Below, piece after piece: positions 1 through 5,855 of a stretch of 8,320 nt of DNA; position 1 is the stretch's first letter; every line of letters starts with the position of its first letter. The position numbers and the translations under genes are program-made. Source of the DNA: Clostridia bacterium (GTDB lineage Bacteria > Bacillota > Clostridia > Christensenellales > Aristaeellaceae). Below the pieces are notes generated by a model. That model was given only the letters and a program-made list of their open reading frames with translations. It did not search any database and was not told the origin of the DNA. The stretch is from assembly GCA_900759005.1 (NCBI GenBank), contig CAAEUQ010000028.1, positions 1 through 8,320 on the forward strand, given 5' to 3'.

Positions 1-205
1 ACATAGCCCGGCTGAGCGCCGTTCGCCGCAGGATTCACCGGCGGGACATAGCCCGACCGCGCGCCGTTCGCCGCAGGATTCACCGGCGGGACATACCCCG
101 GCTGCGCGCCGTTCGCCGCAGGATTCACCGGCGGAATATAGCCCGGCTGCGCACCGTTCGCCGCAGGATTCACCGGCGGGATATAGCCCGGCTGCGCGCC
201 GTTCG
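1..205 (-). repeat. 45-bp in-frame tandem repeat (15-residue units) in permease tail
   Basis: Four full 45-base units (1-45, 46-90, 91-135, 136-180) and a partial unit (181-205) follow each other with only a few substitutions. The array runs off the left edge, so the copy number is unknown. Read on the minus strand each unit encodes the 15-residue block PPVNPAANGAQPGYV or a close variant (GYI, ARSGYV). The repeat length is a multiple of three, so gain or loss of units would keep the reading frame. A Tyr-Gly-Pro stretch (YGYVPYGYPAPYGYM) encoded at about 206-253 leads into it. Confidence 0.95.
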
Positions 206-3200
206 GCATATAGCCGTAAGGCGCGGGATAACCGTACGGCACATAGCCGTAATTCGGATTCATTCCCGGTTGGAAACAGCCATACCAGCCCATTTCAGCC
301 GCGCCATTCACCTGCGAAGCGTTTACTGGTACGCCGTTTCCATTCGGCTGTGTACCATTCACGCCCGGCTGTGCTGCACCCGCATTCACCCCTGTCGCAT
401 TTCCATTCGGCTGTGCACTATTCGCCCCCGACTGTGCCGCGCCTGTGTTCGTCCACGCTGCGTTCGCATTTACCTGCGCAGGATTCACTGACGTACCATT
501 TGCACTCGCATTCATCCACACCGCATTCCCATTTACCTGCGCAGGATTCTGGGCGTCGTTTGCTTCTGCGTTTGTCTGCGCTTTTTTCGCTTTTTTGCGT
601 GCGGCTTTTCCGGTCGGCTGTGCTGAATTGACCGGCGCGCCATTCGCCTCCGGCTGAGCGGGATTCGCCGGCGCGTCATACGCATTCTCGCCTTCCGGCG
701 TTTCTTCTCCATCCTTATTCAGCCCGGTGGCTTCCCTGATCATTTCGATCTCGCGCGCTTTCATCTTTTCGCCGTTGACAATATCATACAGGATCGGCAC
801 GATGAACAGCGTCATCAGCGTCGCGTACGTCAGTCCGCCGATCACGACCACCGCCATCGGCTGCATCATTTCCGCGCCCATGCCGGTGCCGAAAGCCATC
901 GTAGACATACCGAGAATCGTCGTAAGCGCCGTCATCAGGATCGGGCGCAGGCGGACTCTGCCGGTTTCGATCAGCGCGTCGCGCTTCGACATTCCGCCGA
1001 TGCGCATCTGGTTTACGCTATCGACAAACACGATGCCGTTATTGACAATGACGCCCGACAGCACCAGGAAGCCGACCATCGCGACGATCGAAAGATCCAT
1101 TCCGGTAAGCAGCAGCGCCGCAAGTCCGCCGGTGAATGCCAGCGGCAGCGTGAACATCACGATGATCGGCGACTTGAACGACTGGAACTGCGCCACCATG
1201 ATCAGGAAGATCAGCACGATTGCAATGCCCAGCACGAACACCATATCGCTCATAATGCCCGTAACCGTCTCGTTTTCGCCCGCAAGCTCGATTTCATAGC
1301 CGTCCGGAACGGCGTAATCCGCGAGTTTCTTTTCCAGCTCGTCGCTGACGTGATTCGACGCATAGCCTTCGCCGACAGTGAAGCTCACCGTGACCACGCG
1401 CTGCTGATTTTCGCGCGAGATGCTGGTAAAGCTCGCCGCTTCCTCGACGCTCGCAATATCGCCGATACGCACCATCTCGGTCTTGTCGCCGAGCGTCGCT
1501 TCCATTTCGAGATCCTCGAGATCGTCGGGCGTGATGCCGGCGTTCCTGCCGTCGATAATATAAATCGAGAAATTCTTTCCGTCGAGCGTCGCCTGCGTGA
1601 TTTCGTTTTTGCCCGCCAGCTTCGTCGCGACGAACTGAATCACCTGACCGACGGTCAATCCCTTGTCGATCGCCTTTTCCTTGTCCACCGTAATGCGCAT
1701 TTCGGGCACGGACGATTCAAGCCCGTCGCTGACGTTCTGCGCGCCGTCGACCGTGCGCACGATGTCCGCCACGTCCGAAGCGATCGAACGGAGCGTGTCC
1801 ATATCGTCGCCGCGCACGTTTACGGAGATGCCTGTTCCGGTCAGCATCGAGATGTCCATCGTGCTGGTCTGGACGGTAAGGTCGAGCTTCATATCGTCCG
1901 CAATCGCGCGGATATCGCGCGCAATGTCCACATTGTCGCGCCCCGCGTTGGAATCGACGATGATATAATATGAAAGCGTACTTCCGCTGTTGCCGGAGAG
2001 CATACTCATCGCGCCGCCGGAATTCAGGCCCACCGTCTGAACACCGCTGATTTCGCCCACGCGGTTCATCAGCTCCAGCGCCTGCGCGCGCTGCTCGGAT
2101 TCCTCCATTTGATCGTCCAGCGCGAGCGACGCGGTCATCTGCGTGGAATTCACCTGCGGCATGAATGACATACCCATCTTCGGCACCTGCAGAACCGTAA
2201 CCGCCAGCAGCGCAATCGCAAGCAGCAGAACGATCGGCTTAAACCGCAGCGCACCCTTGAGCAAACGGACATAGCCGCGCTGAATCGCCGCGAAGATCGG
2301 CTGTTTGCGTACCTTCTTCTGCCTTTTCAGCAGCGCTGCCGCCATGGACGGCACCAGCGTCATCGCCACGACCAGGCTCGCCAGCAGCGAATACGTGATC
2401 GTAAGACCAATATCGGAGAACAAATCGTGCGCCATGCCGGTAACGAACACGACCGGCAGGAACACGCAGATCGTCGTGAGCGTCGACGCGAGCAGTGCGC
2501 CGGAAATCTGACTTACACCCTGAATGCACGCGGTCAGAATCGGCAAATGCTCCTCGTTGCGCAAACGGTAAATGTTTTCGATCGCAACGATCGAGTTGTC
2601 CACCAGCATGCCTACGCCCAGCGCCAGCCCCGACAGCGACAAAACGTTCAGCGTGATGCCCGTAAAATACATGCACACGAACGCAGCGACCACGCTCAAC
2701 GGAATGGAGAACGCGATAATGATCGTCGGTCGGTAATCCATCAGGAAGATCAGCAGAATCAGAATCGCAAGCGCACCGCCGCTGACCAGATTGCTCAGCA
2801 CCGAATCAACGATAATGTCGATGTAATCGCCCTGATTGAACAGATCGATGATCGAAAGCCCCGATTCGCTGTTCATCAGTTCCGTGTTCTTTTCGGCAAC
2901 GCGCTTGGCAACATCGGTCGTCGAGAACGTGGACTGCTTTTCAATCGAAAGGAGAATGCCGTCTTCGCCGTCGACCTTCGTAAACGTCTCGGCGCTGTTA
3001 TCGGTAATCTCCACGCGCGCAACGTCGCAAAGGCGCACGTCGTCCACGCCCTCAAGCCCGAGCGAGAAGAGCTTTACATTCTTCAGTTCGTCCAGACTTG
3101 CAAACTTATCGCCCACGCGAACCATATACTGGTTCTCGCTCGCATCGTAAACATAGCCCGCCGGCATGGACATATTCTCCGCGCCCAAAATGGTTGCGAC

Positions 3201-5531
3201 GGTCTGCATGGTGATCACGCCGTCCAGTCCTGCGTTCTTGAGCGCCTCATCGCGCTTTTCTTCAAATTCCCTGCGCGCTTCGGCGAGCTGTGCGGAGGCG
3301 TCATTCAGCTGCTGCTCCGCGTCGGCAAAGCCGCTCTGCGCCTGTCTGCGCGCTTCGGCGAGCTGATCCTTCGCATCGGCAAGGGATGTGTCCTCATCGA
3401 TGCCCTCGATCATGCCGCCGGGAATAATACCCTTTTCGAGCTTTCCAAGCATCGAATCAATCTGCTCGATGCCCGCTTCCAGCTGGGTCTTCGCCTGAAC
3501 CGCCTGCGCATACTGCCGATTGCGCTCGTCGTCGTCGAGCGCGAGCTTCAGCGCCTTGTATTCATCCGAGGATTCGATTTTCTCAATCGCCTTGTCCATT
3601 TCGGCAATCGCCGCGCGCAGCGCTTCCGCCGCCGCTCCGTCGCCGCCGGTAAGCTTCTTCAAGCCCTCGATTTCCTTGTCCAGCGCCGCAATGCGCAGAT
3701 CGAGCCGCGCAATTTCGCGCTCAGCCTCCTGAATGCGCCCCTCGACGTTTCCGCCGCCGAGATCGTCCAGCGCCTTCTGCTTCGCGTCCACCTGCGCGTT
3801 CAGGTCATCCAGCGACGCCTGTTTTTCATTCACATCCGCCTGCGCCGCGGAAACCTTTTCTTCCGCCGCCGCAAGCGCCGCCTCCGCGTCCTTCAGCTCC
3901 GCGCGAAGCTCCTCCTCGGTCTTGCCCTCCGCCTGAGCGCCAAACCACCCGCGAATGCGATCGATCAGAGATATCGATTTCGGTTCCGCATTCGCCGTCG
4001 GCACGGCAATCCCATCGGGCGCATTTGCAAATTTAGAGACGTTCGCAGCCAACGCGCTGTCCGCTTCATTCGCCGCCGGAACAGCAGTCCCAGCGGACGC
4101 GGTCGGCATACCGGTTTCGGCATTCGCCGTCGGAACTCCGAACATCGTATTCGCATTCTGCGCGCCGCTTCCCGCATTCGCCGTCGGCACGGCGGTCGCT
4201 TCCGCTGTCGGCGCAGCGGTCGCTTCTGCTGTCGGCGCAGCGGTCGCTTCCGCTGTCGGCTGAGCGGTGGGCGCTTCCGTCGGCGCGGGCGTCGCCAGAT
4301 TTTCCAGCTGACGCTTCAGCTCATCAACCTTCTTCTGCGCCGCATCGCGCTCAGACTGCGCGGCAGTCAGATTCTCCTGCGCGAAAGTCAGCGCAGTCTG
4401 CGCGTCTGCCGCCTGCGCCTTCAGCGCCGCGAGCTGCTTTTCGAGCGTCGCTGCGTCCGCATTCTTCAAATCTTCAATATACTGCTGCAGGTCTTCCTTC
4501 TGTGCCTGCAATTTGGCTTTCTCGGCTTCCGCCGCCTTGATCTGCTCGTCAACGCGCCCGCTATCGCCGTTTTCCAACGCGTCGAGCGCCTTCTGAAGCC
4601 GATCGCGCTCCGCGCGGAATTTGGCGAGCTGGCTCTCCAGCGCGCTCAGAAGCTGCTTCTGCTCCGGCGTAAGATTCGAGAGCTTTTCCAGCTGCGCAAT
4701 GCCCGCATTCACCTGATCGAGCTGCGTCTGAAGCTCCGCCTTTTGCGCCTTCAGCTGCGCAATCGCAGTCTGAATCTGTTCTTCGCCGGAATCAAGCCGG
4801 TCTTCCGCATCCGAAATCTGCCCGAGCGCGCTCTTTTTCGCGCGGGCAAGCTGATTTTTGCCGTCCGTGATCTGCGCCTGCGCGTCGTTAAGCTGCTGCT
4901 CCGCATCGGCAAGCTCGGAATCCACCTCACGTAAAATTGCGCTGTTCAGCGTATCGATTCGATCCTGATCGATCGTCACGTCCACTTCCTGCGTAATCAC
5001 GCCGGAGGACGTTACCGACGCGACGCCGTTGATCGCCTCGTATTCGGGAATCAGCGTGTTTTCAACATAATCGGACAATTCGTAAATGTCCATATCCTCA
5101 CGCGAAACCGACACGATCGTCACCGGCAGCATATCCGGATTGATCTTCATCATCGCCGGCGCACCGACGGAATCGCTCCATCCGGCGGACAGCGTCGTGA
5201 TCTTTGAATTGATCTCAATCATCGCGGTGTTCATGTCCGCGGTATCGTTGAATTGGAGAATGACCATCGCGAGGTTATCCCGGCTGGACGACTGAATGTT
5301 CTTTACGTCCGTCAGCGTCGCAAACGCCGCCTCCATCGGGCGCGTAACCTCCTCCTCCACCTGTTCCGGCGTCGCGCCAATGTAGGTCGTGTATACGACG
5401 ACATACGGGAAATTCATGTTCGGCAAAAGATCCGTCGTCATGCGCGTAAACGAAATCACGCCCAGCACAATGATCAGAATCACGCCGACGATAACCGTAT
5501 AAGGCTTTTTTACGCTGTATTTTCCGAGCAT
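1..5531 (-). CDS. Giant RND-family (HAE1/AcrB-like) efflux permease with coiled-coil insert, 3' end beyond window
   Basis: This is a proton-driven inner-membrane exporter of the RND superfamily. The substrate cannot be told from the sequence. The frame is open from ATG 5531 to the left edge (1843 codons). TM1 is at about residues 11-29 and is followed by the porter-loop start TTDLLPNMNFP. Loop 1 is broken at about residues 196-764 by two coiled coils and a Pro/Thr/Ala linker, then resumes as GAENMSMPAG. TM2-TM4 lie at about 918-985 with GVGMLVDNSIVAIEN, where D978 matches AcrB Asp407 and N979 replaces Asp408. Loop 2 is of normal size. TM10 carries VNNGIVFVDS, with N1497 at the AcrB Lys940 position. 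The membrane core ends near 1587, and a repetitive cytoplasmic tail follows. GGAGG lies 8 bases before the ATG. Without insert and tail the core is about 1030 residues, normal for RND. Family assignment is firm. Pairing with an adaptor is unknown and none is encoded next to it. Confidence 0.96.
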   Translation of the reverse strand, partial: MLGKYSVKKPYTVIVGVILIIVLGVISFTRMTTDLLPNMNFPYVVVYTTYIGATPEQVEEEVTRPMEAAFATLTDVKNIQSSSRDNLAMVILQFNDTADMNTAMIEINSKITTLSAGWSDSVGAPAMMKINPDMLPVTIVSVSREDMDIYELSDYVENTLIPEYEAINGVASVTSSGVITQEVDVTIDQDRIDTLNSAILREVDSELADAEQQLNDAQAQITDGKNQLARAKKSALGQISDAEDRLDSGEEQIQTAIAQLKAQKAELQTQLDQVNAGIAQLEKLSNLTPEQKQLLSALESQLAKFRAERDRLQKALDALENGDSGRVDEQIKAAEAEKAKLQAQKEDLQQYIEDLKNADAATLEKQLAALKAQAADAQTALTFAQENLTAAQSERDAAQKKVDELKRQLENLATPAPTEAPTAQPTAEATAAPTAEATAAPTAEATAVPTANAGSGAQNANTMFGVPTANAETGMPTASAGTAVPAANEADSALAANVSKFANAPDGIAVPTANAEPKSISLIDRIRGWFGAQAEGKTEEELRAELKDAEAALAAAEEKVSAAQADVNEKQASLDDLNAQVDAKQKALDDLGGGNVEGRIQEAEREIARLDLRIAALDKEIEGLKKLTGGDGAAAEALRAAIAEMDKAIEKIESSDEYKALKLALDDDERNRQYAQAVQAKTQLEAGIEQIDSMLGKLEKGIIPGGMIEGIDEDTSLADAKDQLAEARRQAQSGFADAEQQLNDASAQLAEARREFEEKRDEALKNAGLDGVITMQTVATILGAENMSMPAGYVYDASENQYMVRVGDKFASLDELKNVKLFSLGLEGVDDVRLCDVARVEITDNSAETFTKVDGEDGILLSIEKQSTFSTTDVAKRVAEKNTELMNSESGLSIIDLFNQGDYIDIIVDSVLSNLVSGGALAILILLIFLMDYRPTIIIAFSIPLSVVAAFVCMYFTGITLNVLSLSGLALGVGMLVDNSIVAIENIYRLRNEEHLPILTACIQGVSQISGALLASTLTTICVFLPVVFVTGMAHDLFSDIGLTITYSLLASLVVAMTLVPSMAAALLKRQKKVRKQPIFAAIQRGYVRLLKGALRFKPIVLLLAIALLAVTVLQVPKMGMSFMPQVNSTQMTASLALDDQMEESEQRAQALELMNRVGEISGVQTVGLNSGGAMSMLSGNSGSTLSYYIIVDSNAGRDNVDIARDIRAIADDMKLDLTVQTSTMDISMLTGTGISVNVRGDDMDTLRSIASDVADIVRTVDGAQNVSDGLESSVPEMRITVDKEKAIDKGLTVGQVIQFVATKLAGKNEITQATLDGKNFSIYIIDGRNAGITPDDLEDLEMEATLGDKTEMVRIGDIASVEEAASFTSISRENQQRVVTVSFTVGEGYASNHVSDELEKKLADYAVPDGYEIELAGENETVTGIMSDMVFVLGIAIVLIFLIMVAQFQSFKSPIIVMFTLPLAFTGGLAALLLTGMDLSIVAMVGFLVLSGVIVNNGIVFVDSVNQMRIGGMSKRDALIETGRVRLRPILMTALTTILGMSTMAFGTGMGAEMMQPMAVVVIGGLTYATLMTLFIVPILYDIVNGEKMKAREIEMIREATGLNKDGEETPEGENAYDAPANPAQPEANGAPVNSAQPTGKAARKKAKKAQTNAEANDAQNPAQVNGNAVWMNASANGTSVNPAQVNANAAWTNTGAAQSGANSAQPNGNATGVNAGAAQPGVNGTQPNGNGVPVNASQVNGAAEMGWYGCFQPGMNPNYGYVPYGYPAPYGYMPNGAQPGYIPPVNPAANGAQPGYIPPVNPAANGAQPGYVPPVNPAANGARSGYVPPVNPAANGAQPGY
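312..563 (-). repeat. 63-bp degenerate in-frame repeat (21-residue Asn/Ala-rich units)
   Basis: Three full units (465-527, 402-464, 339-401) with partial copies on both sides encode variants of a 21-residue block of the form NAxxxNAGAxxxxxNxAQxNG. Examples of the start are NAVWMNASA, NAAWTNTGA and NATGVNAGA. At DNA level two identical 20-base blocks (467-486 and 530-549) and two identical 16-base blocks (337-352 and 400-415) are each spaced by exactly 63 bases, which sets the period. The repeat is older and more diverged than the 45-bp array beside it. Confidence 0.85.
3271..3365 (-). repeat. Short direct repeat inside coiled-coil arm 2
   Basis: Identical 20-base blocks at 3271-3290 and 3346-3365 start 75 bases apart and encode the paired LAEARR segments (residues about 723-729 and 748-754). 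They point to internal duplication of a 25-residue module at the base of arm 2. Confidence 0.8.
4183..4254 (-). repeat. 24-bp tandem repeat encoding AEATAAPT units in the hairpin linker
   Basis: Three 24-base units (4183-4206, 4207-4230, 4231-4254) differ by only a few bases, and a decayed copy follows to about 4275. On the minus strand they encode 8-residue Ala-Glu-Ala-Thr-Ala-Ala-Pro-Thr blocks. They lie in a wider Pro/Thr/Ala linker (residues about 414-517) that also holds diverged VPTANAE copies. Linkers like this are common in exported proteins of Clostridia, which fits an extracytoplasmic location. Confidence 0.9.
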
Positions 5532-5539
5532 TCAGGTTT

Positions 5540-5544
5540 CCTCC
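5540..5544 (-). promoter_or_regulatory. Ribosome binding site of the RND permease gene
   Basis: The minus strand reads GGAGG followed by 8 bases and then ATG (5529-5531). This is an ideal Shine-Dalgarno arrangement. It fixes the permease start at 5531, where TM1 follows after ten residues, as usual for the family. Confidence 0.9.
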
Positions 5545-5560
5545 ATAGGTTTATGCTATC

Positions 5561-5589
5561 ATTATAGTTAGCCAGCCAATCTTTTTCAA
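5561..5589 (-). promoter_or_regulatory. Sigma-A type promoter for the RND permease gene
   Basis: On the minus strand a -35 box TTGAAA (5584-5589) is separated by exactly 17 bases from a perfect -10 box TATAAT (5561-5566). Transcription would start near 5554 and give a leader of about 23 bases with the GGAGG site inside it. The permease therefore probably has its own promoter and does not depend on readthrough from the solute-binding gene. Confidence 0.8.
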
Positions 5590-5598
5590 CCCTTACGG

Positions 5599-5622
5599 TG
5601 CAATCTTTATACTTTTTTTGCA
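5599..5622. promoter_or_regulatory. Possible operator upstream of permease promoter (TGCAA-N14-TTGCA)
   Basis: The inverted half sites TGCAA (5599-5603) and TTGCA (5618-5622) lie about 10 bases upstream of the -35 box. Similar half sites with closer spacing occur upstream of the solute-binding gene promoter (8012-8026). The role is inferred from position and similarity only. Confidence 0.3.
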
Positions 5623-5706
5623 ATTTGTCCAATACAATCCCCCGCCGAAATAGGAACAAAATCGTCGCCCACCTCTGATCGTTATGAACCTTCAAGTTGC
5701 GACAAT

Positions 5707-5738
5707 ACGTATCCATATGTATAAATCATATGATACGT
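5707..5738. repeat. Near-perfect AT-rich inverted repeat in the intergenic region
   Basis: The arms are ACGTATCCATATG (5707-5719) and CATATGATACGT (5727-5738). They pair over 12 bases with one bulged base, around the 7-base centre TATAAAT. Neither side has a clear T-run, so it is a poor intrinsic terminator. It could be a dyad operator or a transcript-end hairpin for the upstream gene. It lies about 118 bases upstream of the permease -35 box. Confidence 0.7.
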
Positions 5739-5855
5739 TCTCCGCTGATGCAGAATCTGCTACAGTTACCACAGCCGCCATCATTACAGGCAATGACAGC
5801 AGAATTTTTTCCATGGCGCTACGTTTGGGGAATTGTGTATTCCATGCTCCGCAGA

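Larger units (their letters stand above)
3240..4943 (-). other. Region encoding the coiled-coil hairpin insert of the RND permease
   Basis: Residues of about 197-764 are absent from ordinary RND permeases. Arm 1 (about 200-413) and arm 2 (about 532-764) are rich in Ala, Glu, Gln, Lys, Asp and Leu, with heptad-like spacing of Leu, Ala and Ile. They have similar lengths and are joined by a low-complexity linker (414-517) and a short basic aromatic piece, ISLIDRIRGWFG (520-531). The segment ADAEQQLNDA occurs at both ends of the insert (208-217, and FADAEQQLNDA at 735-745), as expected where two antiparallel arms meet at a base. Helix breakers (LTPEQ, NGDSG, GGGNVEG, GIIPGG) mean each arm may be several stacked hairpins rather than one rod. 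The insertion point lies in the segment equivalent to the start of AcrB's docking subdomain, which points away from the membrane. Confidence 0.85.
5532..5855. other. Intergenic region between solute-binding gene and permease gene
   Basis: This 324-base spacer is more AT-rich than the genes around it. It holds the permease promoter and ribosome binding site (5540-5589), a TGCAA...TTGCA half-site pair just upstream (5599-5622) and an inverted repeat (5707-5738). I see no stem-loop with a T-run that would end transcription of the upstream gene. A 40-codon minus-strand frame (5692-5814) begins like a signal peptide but has no ribosome binding site. Confidence 0.7.

Noticed and set aside
1..180. 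CRISPR-like regular repeats
   Set aside because: The 45-bp units abut each other with no unique spacers and encode in-frame protein repeats.
1350..1973. Plus-strand open frame of 207 codons
   Set aside because: It is antisense to the loop 2 porter domain of the permease and has no family resemblance or plausible start site.
2427..4934. Very long plus-strand open frame (835 codons) opposite the permease gene
   Set aside because: It is Arg/Leu-rich low complexity with no recognisable domain. It lies antisense to the coiled-coil insert and part of the RND core, whose codon choice avoids stops on the other strand. The minus frame has firm family motifs and a ribosome binding site.
3240..4943. 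Insert as a separate SMC- or chromosome-partition-type coiled-coil protein
   Set aside because: The frame is continuous with RND sequence on both sides, there is no stop, start or ribosome binding site at the borders, and ATPase motifs are absent. Similarity to SMC proteins would be generic coiled-coil composition.
5599..5640. Second promoter (TTGGAC then TATAAA) upstream of the permease
   Set aside because: The spacing is only 15 bases and both boxes are weaker than the TTGAAA-17-TATAAT promoter closer to the gene.
5510..5716. Minus-strand frame of 68 codons across the permease promoter
   Set aside because: It runs through the promoter and ribosome binding site into the permease start in another frame, lacks its own ribosome binding site and resembles nothing known to me.
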